Shown in pieces: positions 1 to 12,278 of a stretch of 49,786 bases of DNA (position 1 is the stretch's first letter; each line of letters starts with the position of its first letter). The translations under genes were made by a program, and so were the position numbers. Source of the DNA: Actinoallomurus sp. (GTDB lineage: Bacteria; Actinomycetota; Actinomycetes; Streptosporangiales; Streptosporangiaceae); contig JAOPYL010000286.1 of the NCBI GenBank assembly GCA_025964625.1, positions 1 to 49,786 on the forward strand. The letters run 5' to 3'. The notes below the pieces were generated by a model. It made no database searches. It was not told where the DNA came from and was given only the letters and a program-made list of their open reading frames with translations.

Positions 1-79
1 GCCTGGACTCGCGGGCGAGGGCGATGAGGCGGTCGCGGGTCTCGCCGGAGCCGACGCCGTACAGGTCGAGCATGTCGGA
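1..79 (-). pseudogene. Fragment of an XRE-family (DUF5753-type) regulator
   Basis: Read on the minus strand from base 79 the frame gives SDMLDLYGVGSGETRDRLIA followed by LARES, then leaves the window. A segment of the form MLDLYG...RxxLxxLARES is typical of the middle of actinobacterial helix-turn-helix regulators with a C-terminal DUF5753 (Scr1-like) domain; I recognise it from family knowledge, not from a search. No start codon or helix-turn-helix part precedes it: upstream it runs directly into the pcaB reading frame. Every complete codon of this stretch from base 79 to the window edge has G or C in third position, so it looks like real coding sequence in this frame. It is either a gene remnant after a deletion or the product of an assembly misjoin. 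Confidence 0.5.
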
Positions 80-81
80 GT

Positions 82-648
82 GCCGAACGCCGCCAGGGTG
101 CCGGCTGCCCCGCCGAGCTGCGCCGGCAGTCGCACGGCCGCCAGCCGGTCACGCGCCTGCGCGACGGCGGTGAGCCAGCCGGCCGCCTTCAGCCCGAACG
201 TCGTGGGCACCGCCTGCATGCCGAGCGTCCGCCCGGCCATGGGCGTGCCGCGGTGCCGTCGTGCCAGGCCGGCCAGGGCGTCGAGCGTGCGGCCGAGGTC
301 TGCCAGGACGATCCGGCGCGTACGGTCGGCCACCAGCATGGCCGCGGTGTCCATGATGTCCTGACTGGTGGCGCCGTGGTGGACGTGCTCGCCCGCGACC
401 TTCCGCAGCTCGGCGACGAGCGGCACGACCGGGTTGCCCGCGCCCCGCGCCCGCTCGGCCAGTTCACCCAGGTCGGGACGGGCCTCGGCGATGGCCTGCG
501 CGACGCCGTCCGGGATCAGGCCCAGGCGTGCCTGCGCACGCGCCAGGGCCGCCTCGGCGTCGAGCAGCGCGCGCAGCCACGCCTCGCCGGAGGTGGCCGC
601 CTCGGCGGCGGTGCCGGCGGCGACCGGTGACAGAAGGTCAGCTGGCAA
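82..648 (-). pseudogene. pcaB: 3-carboxy-cis,cis-muconate cycloisomerase, N-terminal part only
   Basis: The enzyme cyclises 3-carboxy-cis,cis-muconate to gamma-carboxymuconolactone in the protocatechuate branch of the beta-ketoadipate pathway. The frame begins at a TTG (648) that overlaps the end of pcaG by 11 bases, with AGGAG about ten bases ahead. It reads PADLLSPVAAGTAAEAATSG, then contains GEHVHHGATSQDIMDTAA and QLGGAAGTLAAFG, which are fumarase/aspartase-superfamily landmarks (the GATSQD substrate loop). After about 189 residues homology stops at bases 82-87; the family is normally about 440 residues. The zero frame stays open to base 1 but its third-position G/C bias collapses, and a different protein continues one frame over. 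Probably non-functional unless this is an assembly error. Confidence 0.7.
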
Positions 649-1162
649 AGAACACGGTCTCCTGTTCGCCTTGGAGGTGGACGTCGAAGCGGTACGTCCG
701 GTCGCTCTCCCGCTCCGCGATCAGGGTGTCACGCCGGTCGGCCGGGACGGCGGACAGGACCGGGTCCGCCGCGTTGCCGGCCTCCCCGGGGAAGTACAGG
801 CGGGTGGCCACGGGCTTGAGCAGCCCGCGCGCGAAGACGAGCACGGCGATGTGCGGGGCCGGGCCGCCGGGCTTCAGCGTGGAGAACCAGTAATGGCCGT
901 CGGCGTCGGTGCCGCAGCGGCCGAACCCGGAGAAACCGTGCCCGGCCCGGCTGATCGCGCCGACCGCGCCGGGGACCCGGCCATCGGCGTCGGCCTGCCA
1001 GATCTCGACCAGGGCGTCCGGCAAAGGGTCGCCGGTCCCGTCCAGCACCCGGCCGTGGACCCGGACGGCGTCCGGGTGCCACTCCGGGGCGACGCGCGGG
1101 CCGTCGCCGTACGGGAGGGCGAAGCCGAAGAAGGGACCGATGGTCTGCGAGGGGGTCGTCAT
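638..1162 (-). CDS. pcaG: Protocatechuate 3,4-dioxygenase, alpha subunit
   Basis: This is the non-iron-binding partner of the intradiol ring-cleavage enzyme that opens protocatechuate to 3-carboxy-cis,cis-muconate. The 174-residue product begins [19 protein letters not shown], the usual PcaG opening, and carries the dioxygenase beta-sandwich core (VRVHGRVLDGTGDPLPDALV, then VEIWQADADG). It lacks the Tyr/Tyr/His/His iron ligands, as expected of alpha subunits. The ATG at 1162 shares one base with the pcaH stop (TGATG), so translation should be coupled. The open frame extends upstream to 1423, but that part is a shadow of pcaH. Confidence 0.95.
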   Translation of the reverse strand: MTTPSQTIGPFFGFALPYGDGPRVAPEWHPDAVRVHGRVLDGTGDPLPDALVEIWQADADGRVPGAVGAISRAGHGFSGFGRCGTDADGHYWFSTLKPGGPAPHIAVLVFARGLLKPVATRLYFPGEAGNAADPVLSAVPADRRDTLIAERESDRTYRFDVHLQGEQETVFFAS

Positions 1163-1833
1163 CAGGTCTCCATCGGGGTGGCGCCGAGGACGATGTCCCA
1201 CTGGTAGCCCAGGGCCTGCTCCGGCACGGTCGTCTCGAGGTCGAACCGGGCGACGAGGCGTTCCCTGGCCTTCTCGTCCGGGACCGACTGGAAGATCGGG
1301 TCGTGGGCGAACAGCGGGTCGCCGGGGAAGTACATCTGGGTGACCAGCCGCTGGGTGAACGCCGCGCCGAACACCGAGAAGTGGATGTGCGCGGGCCGCC
1401 ACGCGTTGTGGTGGTTCCGCCACGGATAGGCGCCCGGCTTGATCGTGGTGAACTCGTACCGTCCGCCGGCGTCGGTGAGGCAGCGGCCCGCGCCGGTGAA
1501 GTTCGGGTCGAGCGGCGCGGGATGCTGGTCGCGGAGGTGGACGTAGCGACCTGCGGCGTTGGTCTGCCAGACCTCGACCAGGGCGCCCGGCACCGGGCGG
1601 CCGCGGTCATCGAGCACCCGGCCGGTCACGATGATCCGTTCGCCCAGAGGCTCGCCGGAGTGCTGCCTGGTCAGGTCGTTGTCGAGCAGGCCGAGCTCGG
1701 CGTGGCCGAAGACCGGGCCGGACAGCTCGACCGCGTCGGGGCCGTACTCCGGCACCACGAGCGGCCGGGACGGCGCACGCAGGACCGTGCTCTTGTACGG
1801 CGGATACAGGTACGGAGGGTGAGAATCGGTCAT
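1162..1833 (-). CDS. pcaH: Protocatechuate 3,4-dioxygenase, beta subunit
   Basis: This is the iron(III)-carrying subunit of the intradiol dioxygenase. The 223-residue protein has the N-terminal [18 protein letters not shown] segment of PcaH and all four expected ligands: Tyr97 (GRYVH), Tyr136 (GAYPWRN) and the His149/His151 pair in the AHIHF motif. The start ATG at 1833 overlaps the pcaJ stop by four bases (ATGA), and the stop overlaps the pcaG start by one. The gene order pcaI-J-H-G-B on one strand fits a single protocatechuate operon, although other actinobacteria often place pcaHGB ahead of pcaIJ. Confidence 0.96.
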   Translation of the reverse strand: MTDSHPPYLYPPYKSTVLRAPSRPLVVPEYGPDAVELSGPVFGHAELGLLDNDLTRQHSGEPLGERIIVTGRVLDDRGRPVPGALVEVWQTNAAGRYVHLRDQHPAPLDPNFTGAGRCLTDAGGRYEFTTIKPGAYPWRNHHNAWRPAHIHFSVFGAAFTQRLVTQMYFPGDPLFAHDPIFQSVPDEKARERLVARFDLETTVPEQALGYQWDIVLGATPMET

Positions 1834-2471
1834 CGGCGGGCTCCGATCGGAGGGTCGGTGCGGTCCTGGATCTCCTGCTCGGTCACTCCCGGCGCGGTCT
1901 CGACGAGGACCAGGCCGTCCGGCGTGACGTCGAGAACGCCCAGGTCGGTGATGATCCGCTGCACGCAGGCGGCGCCGGTCAGCGGCAGCGTGCACTCATC
2001 GACGATCTTGGAGCTGCCGTCCCTGGCGGTGTGCTCCATCACCACGACGACACGGCGGGCGCCGTGCACGAGATCCATCGCGCCGCCCATGCCTTTGATC
2101 ATCTTTCCGGGGACGGCCCAGCTGGCCAGGTCCCCGCGGGCGGACACCTGCATCGCCCCGAGCACGGCGACGTCCACGTGGCCGCCGCGGATCATCCCGA
2201 ACGACAGCGCCGAGTCGAAGTACGCCGCCCCGGGCCGTACGGTCACGGTCTCCTTGCCGGCGTTGATCAGGTCGGGGTCGACCGCGTCCTCGCCGGGGTA
2301 GGGGCCGACGCCGAGCAATCCGTTCTCGGAATGGATGACGACGTCGACACCGGCCGGAAGGTGTCCGGGGATCAGCGTCGGCAGCCCGATGCCGAGGTTG
2401 ACGTACATCCCATCCGACAGCTCGGCCGCGGCGCGGGCGGCGATCCCGTCCCTGGTCCAGCCCGGCGTCAT
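1830..2471 (-). CDS. pcaJ: 3-oxoadipate CoA-transferase, beta subunit
   Basis: With PcaI it moves CoA from succinyl-CoA to 3-oxoadipate, the penultimate step of the beta-ketoadipate pathway. The 213 residues show the family N-terminus ([19 protein letters not shown]) and the catalytic glutamate Glu49 in [11 protein letters not shown]. On sequence alone it could equally be ScoB, the succinyl-CoA:3-ketoacid transferase; being sandwiched between pcaI and pcaH favours PcaJ. The ATG at 2471 overlaps the upstream pcaI stop by four bases, and its own stop overlaps the pcaH start by four. Confidence 0.88.
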   Translation of the reverse strand: MTPGWTRDGIAARAAAELSDGMYVNLGIGLPTLIPGHLPAGVDVVIHSENGLLGVGPYPGEDAVDPDLINAGKETVTVRPGAAYFDSALSFGMIRGGHVDVAVLGAMQVSARGDLASWAVPGKMIKGMGGAMDLVHGARRVVVVMEHTARDGSSKIVDECTLPLTGAACVQRIITDLGVLDVTPDGLVLVETAPGVTEQEIQDRTDPPIGARR

Positions 2472-3220
2472 CGGCCGCTCACCGTCCGCTTCTCTATCGG
2501 CTTGTCCGCCGCCTGCTCCGGGGTCAGCACGACCACGCGCTGGACGAAGATGCCCGGCAGATGCACGTCGTCCGGGTCGATGGCGTCGACGAGCTCCTCC
2601 ACCTCGGCGATGGCGGTCCGTGCGGCCATCGCGCACAGCGGGTTGAAGTTGCGGGCCGACTTGGCGAAGACCAGGTTGCCGTGACGGTCGCCGCGTACCG
2701 CCCGGACCAGCGCGAAGTCGGTGGTGACGCTCTCTTCCAGGACGTACTCGCGATCGCCGAACCGGCGGACCTCCTTGGGCGGTGAGGCCACCGCCACGCT
2801 TCCATCCGGGGTGTACCGCCACGGCAGGCCGCCCTCGGCGACCTGGGTCCCCACGCCGGCCGGCGTGTAGAAGGCGGGGATGCCACAGCCGCCCGCGCGC
2901 AGCCGCTCGGCCAGCGTGCCCTGGGGAATCAGCTCCAGCTCGATCTCCCCGCCGAGGTAGCGCCGGGCCAGTTCCTTGTTCTCGCCCACGTAGGAGCCCA
3001 TCGCGCGGGCGATCCGGCCGTCGCTCAGCAGCCGCCCCAGACCCCGGCCGATCGTCCCGCAGTTGTTCGACACGACCGACAGCTCCGACGCGCCCCGGTC
3101 GTGGACGGCGTCGATGAGCGTGAAGGGCACTCCGCACAGCCCGAACCCGCCGACGGCGATCGACGCACCGTCGGCGACGTCCACGACCGCCTCCGCGGCG
3201 GAGGCAACCACCTTTTCCAT
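2468..3220 (-). CDS. pcaI: 3-oxoadipate CoA-transferase, alpha subunit
   Basis: Partner of PcaJ. The 250-residue product starts [20 protein letters not shown] and carries the glycine-rich GGFGLCGVP loop (residues 24-32) and the SNNCG and NPLCAMAA segments of class I CoA-transferase alpha subunits. It is the first gene of the operon; the ATG at 3220 follows a GGGTGGGA purine-rich tract, which is a modest ribosome-binding site. The frame remains open upstream to 4159 but that extension is antisense to yfiH and has no family similarity. Confidence 0.88.
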   Translation of the reverse strand: MEKVVASAAEAVVDVADGASIAVGGFGLCGVPFTLIDAVHDRGASELSVVSNNCGTIGRGLGRLLSDGRIARAMGSYVGENKELARRYLGGEIELELIPQGTLAERLRAGGCGIPAFYTPAGVGTQVAEGGLPWRYTPDGSVAVASPPKEVRRFGDREYVLEESVTTDFALVRAVRGDRHGNLVFAKSARNFNPLCAMAARTAIAEVEELVDAIDPDDVHLPGIFVQRVVVLTPEQAADKPIEKRTVSGR

Positions 3221-3409
3221 GGTCCCACCCTGCCAACGGCGGCAGAGGCACCCGCCGCCAACCTTCCGCTCAGCGGAACTCCGGTGATCACAGATGTCCG
3301 GTTCACCCCACGGGCGCACCCGGGATCCGCGCTTCCGCCCTCGGTGACGGTCAGATCCCGGGCGCCCTTGGTAACGTCGGGAACAGAGAGCGACGAGGAG
3401 GTTGGCCGG
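3221..3409. promoter_or_regulatory. Divergent intergenic region pcaI / yfiH with long inverted repeat
   Basis: This 189-base gap must hold the promoter of the pca operon and that of the plus-strand yfiH gene. It contains nine-base inverted arms, CCCGGGATC at 3319-3327 and GATCCCGGG at 3354-3362, embedded in longer imperfect arms (GGCGCACCCGGGATC against GATCCCGGGCGCC). This could be a regulator site or an mRNA hairpin in the yfiH leader. I see no clear sigma-70 consensus and no pcaR-type regulator gene in the window. Confidence 0.35.
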
Positions 3410-4120
3410 ATGCAGCTGGCCGATGGGGTCAACGCCGTCATCACGGATCGGTCCGGTGGGACGAGCGCCGCGCCGTACGACTCGCGCAACCTGGGCGGGG
3501 CGGCCGGTGACGATCCGGCCGCGGTGCACGAGAACCGCCAGAAGACCGCCGCCGAGCTCGGCGTCGAGCGGGTCGTCTACATGCGGCAGGTGCACAGCGC
3601 CGAGGTGCGTCACGTGACCGGGCCGTTCGGCGAGGACCCGGCGGGCGTCGACGGCGTCCACACCGCCGAGGCCGGGCTGGCGCTCGCCGTGCTCGTGGCG
3701 GACTGCGCGCCGGTGCTCGTCGCGGATCCCGGGGCCCGGTTGATCGGCGGGGCTCACTCGGGACGCGCCGGCACGGCCGCCGGAGTCGTCCCCGCCCTCG
3801 TCGAGGCGATGGCGGCACACGGCGCCGAGCCGTCCCGGATGATCGCGCTGATCGGCCCGAACGCGTGCGGCCGGTGCTACGAGGTCTCCGCCGAACTGCG
3901 TGACGAGGTCGCGGCCGTGCTGCCGGCGGCCTGGTCGGCCACCCGCCAGGGCACGCCCGCCCTGGACATCCGGGCCGGCATCGCCGCCCAGCTCGCGTCC
4001 GCGGGCGTCGCCGACGTACGCCACGACGACCGGTGCACGATCGAGAGCCCGGAGCTGTACTCCTACCGGCGCGACGGGCGCACCGGCCGGTTCGCCGGCT
4101 ACATCTGGCTGGAGCCGTGA
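3410..4120 (+). CDS. YfiH/PgeF-family multicopper-fold enzyme (polyphenol oxidase family)
   Basis: Members (YfiH, YlmD, LACC1) have been reported as purine nucleoside phosphorylase/adenosine deaminase enzymes or as editing enzymes for peptidoglycan precursors; older annotation calls them laccases. The 236-residue protein keeps the metal-site residues His62 (RQVHSAEV), Cys99 (VADCAPVL) and His116 (GGAHSGRAG). The last motif is usually HAGWRG, so the Trp is replaced here. The ATG at 3410 is chosen for the GAGGAGG eight bases before it; an open frame upstream lacks similarity. Its stop overlaps the GTG of the efflux transporter gene (GTGA), so the two are probably translationally coupled. In many actinobacteria yfiH is near ftsZ/sepF, which is not the case here. 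Confidence 0.85.
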   Translation: MQLADGVNAVITDRSGGTSAAPYDSRNLGGAAGDDPAAVHENRQKTAAELGVERVVYMRQVHSAEVRHVTGPFGEDPAGVDGVHTAEAGLALAVLVADCAPVLVADPGARLIGGAHSGRAGTAAGVVPALVEAMAAHGAEPSRMIALIGPNACGRCYEVSAELRDEVAAVLPAAWSATRQGTPALDIRAGIAAQLASAGVADVRHDDRCTIESPELYSYRRDGRTGRFAGYIWLEP

Positions 4121-5076
4121 CCCACGGGCACGATCACGAGGGCGGCCACGGTCACGCACACGGCGTGACCGCGGACTCGGACAAGCGGCTGCTGACCGGC
4201 GCGCTCGCGCTGATCGTGGCGTTCATGGCCGGTGAGGTCGTCGTCGGGGTGCTGGCCCACTCGATCGCGCTGATCTCCGACGCCGCGCACATGCTCACCG
4301 ATGCCGCCTCGATCGGGCTGGCGCTGGTGGCGATGCGGCTGGCCGCCAGGCCGCCGCGGGGCGGCTACACCTACGGGCTCACCCGCGCGGAGATCTTCTC
4401 CGCCCAGGCGAACGGCATCACGCTGCTGCTGCTGTCGGCGTGGCTGGTCTACGAGGCGATCCGCCGCCTCATCAGCCCGCCGCAGGTAGCCGGCGGCCTG
4501 GTGCTCGGCACGGCCCTGGCCGGCGTGGTGATCAACCTGGCCGCCAGCTGGCTGCTCGGCAGGGCGAACCGGAGCAGCCTCAACGTCGAGGGTGCCTTCC
4601 AGCACATCGTCACCGACCTCTACGCCTTCATCGCCACCGCCATCGCCGGACTCGTCATGGTCCTCACCGGCTTCGCACGCGCGGACGCGATCGCCTCCCT
4701 CGTCGTGGTCGCCCTCATGCTCAGGGCCGGTGCCGGGCTGGTGCGCGACTCCGGGCGCATCTTCCTGGAGGCCGCGCCCGCCGGACTCCAGCCCGACCGG
4801 ATCGGGCACGCGCTGGCGGGCCGACCGCACGTCGTCGAGGTACACGACCTGCACGTCTGGCAGATCACCTCGGGCATGCCCGCCGCCTCCGCGCACGTGC
4901 TCGTCTCGGTCGGCGAGGACTGCCATGCCGTACGCGTCGACCTGGAACGCGTCCTCGAGCAGGACTACCGGATCACGCACACGACGCTGCAGGTCGACCA
5001 CGCCTCGGAACAGATCCTGACCATCGAGCGCCACTGCGGCGATTCGCACGGACCGAGCCACCGTCCCGGAAAATGA
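4117..5076 (+). CDS. Cation diffusion facilitator (zinc/cobalt efflux transporter)
   Basis: This is a 319-residue CDF (CzcD/ZitB-like) antiporter of the cell membrane. It opens with a His-rich stretch (HGHDHEGGHGHAHG, residues 3-16) likely to bind metal, followed by six hydrophobic segments. The transport-site residues are present as HxxxD in segment II (His58, Asp62) and HxxxD in segment V (His163, Asp167), a combination typical of zinc carriers. The C-terminal cytoplasmic domain (VHDLHVWQITSGMPAASAHV) is also standard. The start is a GTG at 4117 overlapping the yfiH stop; the open frame upstream is yfiH in shadow. No metal-responsive regulator lies next to it. Confidence 0.92.
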   Translation: MTHGHDHEGGHGHAHGVTADSDKRLLTGALALIVAFMAGEVVVGVLAHSIALISDAAHMLTDAASIGLALVAMRLAARPPRGGYTYGLTRAEIFSAQANGITLLLLSAWLVYEAIRRLISPPQVAGGLVLGTALAGVVINLAASWLLGRANRSSLNVEGAFQHIVTDLYAFIATAIAGLVMVLTGFARADAIASLVVVALMLRAGAGLVRDSGRIFLEAAPAGLQPDRIGHALAGRPHVVEVHDLHVWQITSGMPAASAHVLVSVGEDCHAVRVDLERVLEQDYRITHTTLQVDHASEQILTIERHCGDSHGPSHRPGK

Positions 5077-5082
5077 GTGGCG

Positions 5083-5105
5083 CGGTGCCCGCCGGTCGGG
5101 CACCG
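5083..5105 (+). terminator. Hairpin after the efflux transporter gene
   Basis: CGGTGCCC (5083-5090) pairs perfectly with GGGCACCG (5098-5105) around a seven-base loop, starting seven bases after the stop codon. There is no T tract, which is common for actinobacterial terminator-like hairpins. It separates the yfiH-transporter pair from hrpA. Confidence 0.5.
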
Positions 5106-5158
5106 TGGGGAACCCAGGGGCCGGGCAGTCCGGCTGCTTACCTATGCTTTCCGGTTGT

Positions 5159-9010
<3,852 letters not shown>

Positions 9011-9034
9011 CAGCGGCCGGACTCACGCGGTACC

Positions 9035-9050
9035 GACGGTGAACACCGTC
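9035..9050. repeat. Inverted repeat between hrpA and cydA
   Basis: GACGGTG and CACCGTC flank a central AA, lying 25 bases after the hrpA stop and about 145 bases before cydA. The arms extend loosely into flanking GGTACC and GTACC. It may be a transcription stop for hrpA or an operator for cydAB. The rest of the 184-base gap shows no convincing feature except the cydA ribosome-binding site. Confidence 0.35.
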
Positions 9051-9194
9051 CGCTATGTACCTCTATCTCGGTAGTCGGACCATGGCCTGTGGCGATCACG
9101 CTGCGCACATTCGACGGAACAATGCGTTGCCTTGATCCGGTCATGGGAAGGACCCAGGGAGCCAGCCGACGGATAGAGCCGTGAGGAGCCCGCC

Positions 9195-10550
9195 GTGCCC
9201 GACCTGTTCGCCGCTGCGGCGACGCCCGCCGACCTGACGGCGGCACGCATGCAGATGGCGGTGTCGCTCGGCTGGCACATCATCATCGCCTGCTTCGGAG
9301 TGGGCATGCCAGCGTTGACGGTGTTCGTGGAATGGCGCGGCCTCCGTACCGGTGATGACGCGTACGTGCGGCTCGCGCACCGCTGGGCGAAGGCCATGGG
9401 CGTGCTGTTCGCGGTGGGCGCGGTGTCCGGGACGATCCTGTCCTTCGAGATGGGCCTGCTGTGGCCCGCCCTGATGGCGGCGTACGGCCAGGTGCTCGGG
9501 CTGCCGTTCGCCCTGGAGGGGATCGCCTTCTTCATCGAGGCGATCTTCCTCGGCATCTACCTCTACACGTGGGACCGGCTGCCGCGCGGCCTGCACGTGC
9601 TGAGCGGGCTGCCGGTGTGCGTGGCCGGTGTCGCCTCGGCCTTCTTCGTGGTGTCGGTGAACGCCTGGATGAACCATCCGCGCGGCTTCGACCTCGTGAA
9701 CGGGCGGGTCACCCACGTGCGGCCGTGGCAGGCACTGTTCAACGCCGGCATGCCGCTGCAGACGCTGCACATGATCCTGGCGGCCTTCATGGTCGCCGGA
9801 TTCACCGTCGCGAGCGTGTACGCCGCCGGAATGCTGCGGGGCCGCCGCGAGCGGTACCACCGGCTCGGGTTCCTGGTGCCGTTCATCGTCGCCGCGGTCG
9901 TCACCCCGTTCCAGATCTTCGTGGGCGACAACCTGGCGAGGTTCCTCGCGACCCAGCAGCCGCCGAAGCTCGCCGCGATCGAGGGCGTCGGCCACACCAG
10001 GTCGCACGTGCCCCTCTCGATCGGCGGGCTCTACGTCGACGGGCGGATGCGGTACGCCATCCGCATCCCCGATGGGCTGTCGCTCCTCGTCGGCTACCGG
10101 CCCAGCACGGTCGTCCGCGGCCTGGACGCCGTACCGCCAGGCGCCCGGCCACCGGTCAACCCGGTGCACCTCAGTTTCGATGCGATGGTCGCCATCGGGT
10201 TCGGGCTGCTGGTGCTGTCCGCCTGGTTCGCCCTGGCGTGGCGGTCCCGCCGGGACCTGCCGCGCTCGCGCTGGTTCCTGCGGTTCGCCACTCTCTCGGG
10301 GGTGGCGTCGATCGTCGCGCTCGAGGCCGGCTGGGTCACCACGGAGGTGGGCCGTCAGCCGTGGGTCGTCTGGCAGCACCAGCGCACGGCGGAAGCGGTG
10401 AACCCCGCGCCGGGACTGTGGGTCGGCCTGATCACCGTGCTCGCCGTGTACGTCGTGCTCACGGTGGCGACGGCGTACGTGCTCAACCGGCTGCGCACCC
10501 AGTCGGTCGGCGCGCCCCAGGAGGGCTGGCCGGAGGTGTACACGCCATGA
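9195..10550 (+). CDS. cydA: Cytochrome bd-type quinol oxidase, subunit I
   Basis: Membrane subunit that oxidises quinol and reduces oxygen at hemes b558, b595 and d. The 451-residue protein has nine or so hydrophobic segments. Expected heme ligands appear as His28 (SLGWHIIIACFG), the His of PLQTLHMILA, and the Met of SFDAMVAIGFG; EMGLLWPALM and GRQPWVV are family signatures. At 451 residues it belongs to the short Q-loop class, often termed cyanide-insensitive oxidase. Start is GTG 9195 preceded by GAGGAG eight bases upstream. Its stop overlaps cydB by four bases. cydCD exporter genes, often found alongside, are absent from the window. Confidence 0.95.
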   Translation: MPDLFAAAATPADLTAARMQMAVSLGWHIIIACFGVGMPALTVFVEWRGLRTGDDAYVRLAHRWAKAMGVLFAVGAVSGTILSFEMGLLWPALMAAYGQVLGLPFALEGIAFFIEAIFLGIYLYTWDRLPRGLHVLSGLPVCVAGVASAFFVVSVNAWMNHPRGFDLVNGRVTHVRPWQALFNAGMPLQTLHMILAAFMVAGFTVASVYAAGMLRGRRERYHRLGFLVPFIVAAVVTPFQIFVGDNLARFLATQQPPKLAAIEGVGHTRSHVPLSIGGLYVDGRMRYAIRIPDGLSLLVGYRPSTVVRGLDAVPPGARPPVNPVHLSFDAMVAIGFGLLVLSAWFALAWRSRRDLPRSRWFLRFATLSGVASIVALEAGWVTTEVGRQPWVVWQHQRTAEAVNPAPGLWVGLITVLAVYVVLTVATAYVLNRLRTQSVGAPQEGWPEVYTP

Positions 10551-11548
10551 CCGCCGCGCAGTGGCTGCTGGTCGTCGGCTGGACGGGCCTCACCCTGTAC
10601 GCGCTGCTGGGCGGGGCCGACTTCGGCGGCGGGTTCTGGGACGCGCTCGCCGGTGACACGCGGCGCGGCATGGCCCAGCGCCGGCTCATCGATCAGTCGA
10701 TCGGGCCGGTGTGGGAGGCCAACCACGTCTGGCTGATCTTCGTCCTCGTGCTGTTCTGGACGTGTTTTCCGCTGGTCTTCGCGTCGGTGGCCTCGACGAT
10801 GTACGTCCCGCTCACCCTGGTGGCGCTGGGCATCATCGCGCGGGGGTCGGCGTTCGCGTTCCGCAAGGCCAGCACCGAACTCTGGCAGCTGCGGCTGTTC
10901 GGCGGGGCGTTCGCGCTCTCCTCGGTGCTCACGCCGTTCTTCCTCGGCACGGTGGCGGGCGGCGTGGCCTCCGGCCGGGTGCGGCCGGGGCTGGCCAGAG
11001 GCGACCTCCTGTACAGCTGGTGGAATCCCACGTCGGTCCTGGGCGGCCTGCTGGCGGTCGGCACCACGGCCTACCTCGCGGCCGTCTACCTGACCGCCGA
11101 CGCACGCCGGACCGGCAAGACCGAGCTCGCCGAGGACTTCCGCCACCGCGGCATCATCATCGCCGTGGTGACGGGGATCATCGCGCTCGGCGGCATCGTC
11201 GTGCTGCGCGCCGACGCACCACGGCTCTACGCCGGCCTGACCGGCCGTGCGTTCCCACTGGTCGTGCTCTCGGGGCTCGGCGGTCTCGCCTCACTGGCAC
11301 TGCTGGCCCGACGCGCGTACGTCATCGCGCGGGTGACCGCCGCACTCGCCGTGGCGGCGGTGGTCTGGGGCTGGGCCGTCGCGCAGTACCCCGTCCTGCT
11401 CTACCCGGATCTCACCGTCTCCGGGGCCGCCGCCGAGCCATCCGTCCTGCGCGCGACGCTGGCATCGGTCATCGGGGGGATGATCCTCCTCGTGCCGTCG
11501 CTGCTGTGGCTCTTCGCGCTGTTCCAGAGCCGCGAGGCCACCAAATGA
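10547..11548 (+). CDS. cydB: Cytochrome bd-type quinol oxidase, subunit II
   Basis: This 333-residue integral membrane protein pairs with CydA. It has the GGADFGGGFWD motif near the N-terminus, IGPVWEANHVWLIF and STMYVPLTLVALG, all diagnostic of CydB, and roughly eight hydrophobic segments. The ATG at 10547 overlaps the cydA stop (ATGA), implying coupled translation at one-to-one ratio. After its stop comes a 21-codon open frame overlapping by four bases (11545-11610), which has no membrane segment and so does not look like a CydX-type small subunit. Confidence 0.95.
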   Translation: MTAAQWLLVVGWTGLTLYALLGGADFGGGFWDALAGDTRRGMAQRRLIDQSIGPVWEANHVWLIFVLVLFWTCFPLVFASVASTMYVPLTLVALGIIARGSAFAFRKASTELWQLRLFGGAFALSSVLTPFFLGTVAGGVASGRVRPGLARGDLLYSWWNPTSVLGGLLAVGTTAYLAAVYLTADARRTGKTELAEDFRHRGIIIAVVTGIIALGGIVVLRADAPRLYAGLTGRAFPLVVLSGLGGLASLALLARRAYVIARVTAALAVAAVVWGWAVAQYPVLLYPDLTVSGAAAEPSVLRATLASVIGGMILLVPSLLWLFALFQSREATK

Positions 11549-11607
11549 GCACACCGGCGGCAAGCCGGCCCGCCGCGCGACCGGACCGCGGATTCGCCGG
11601 CACGGCC

Positions 11608-11613
11608 TAAGCT
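11608..11613 (+). promoter_or_regulatory. -10 element of a leaderless promoter (RNA methyltransferase gene)
   Basis: TAAGCT ends seven bases before the ATG at 11621, with no purine-rich ribosome-binding site between them. This spacing puts the transcription start at or within a base of the A of ATG. The -35 region is not recognisable. Confidence 0.45.
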
Positions 11614-11620
11614 CGGCCGC

Positions 11621-12238
11621 ATGACCTCTGACGTCGGTGAACAGCCAGGAGTCGGCCCGCACCCGCTCCCCTGGCCGGACGACCCCCGCCTGGACCCGGC
11701 GCTGCTCGCGGACGGCGACCGGCGCAACGTCGTCGACGAATATCGCTACTGGGGCAACGAGGCGATCGTGGCCGACCTCGACGCGCGCCGGCATCCGTTC
11801 CATGTCGCGATCGAGAACTGGCAGCACGACTTCAACATCGGCGCGGTGGTGCGCAACGCCAACGCGTTCCTCGCGGCCGAGGTGCACATCGTGGGACGCC
11901 GCCGCTGGAACCGGCGCGGCGCCATGGTGACCGACCGCTACCAGCACGTGCGGCATCATCCGGAAACGACCGACCTGGTGAAGTGGTGCCGTGAGCGGGA
12001 CCTGCCGATCGTCGGGATCGACAACCTGCCCGGGTCCCGGCCGATCCAGAGCGCGGAGCTGCCACGGGCCTGTGTGATGCTGTTCGGCCAGGAGGGCCCC
12101 GGCCTGTCGGAGGAGGGCCGCGCCGCCGCCGACGTCGTACTGCACATCCCGCAGTACGGCTCCACGCGCTCCATCAACGCCGGGGTGGCCAGCGGAGTGG
12201 CGATGTACGAATGGATACGCCGGCACGCCGAACCCTAG
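11621..12238 (+). CDS. SpoU/TrmH-family RNA 2'-O-methyltransferase
   Basis: A SPOUT-fold enzyme using S-adenosylmethionine to methylate a ribose 2'-OH in tRNA or rRNA; the exact target cannot be told from sequence. The 205-residue protein shows the three SpoU motifs: NIGAVVRNANAF (catalytic Asn/Arg), MLFGQEGPGLS, and QYGSTRSINAGVASGVAMYEW trimmed here to its core GSTRSINAGVA, which forms the trefoil knot that holds the cofactor. The N-terminal 55 residues are short and acidic, without an obvious RNA-binding domain. It appears to have its own leaderless promoter rather than being part of the cyd operon. Confidence 0.88.
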   Translation: MTSDVGEQPGVGPHPLPWPDDPRLDPALLADGDRRNVVDEYRYWGNEAIVADLDARRHPFHVAIENWQHDFNIGAVVRNANAFLAAEVHIVGRRRWNRRGAMVTDRYQHVRHHPETTDLVKWCRERDLPIVGIDNLPGSRPIQSAELPRACVMLFGQEGPGLSEEGRAAADVVLHIPQYGSTRSINAGVASGVAMYEWIRRHAEP

Positions 12239-12278
12239 AGGACGCACGCGTCCACGGTGGAAGGCCGGCCGTCCTGCC

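Noticed and set aside
11545-11610. 21-codon frame overlapping the cydB stop, considered as a CydX-like subunit
   Set aside because: No hydrophobic membrane segment, rich in Arg, Pro and Ala; CydX-like subunits have a single transmembrane helix.
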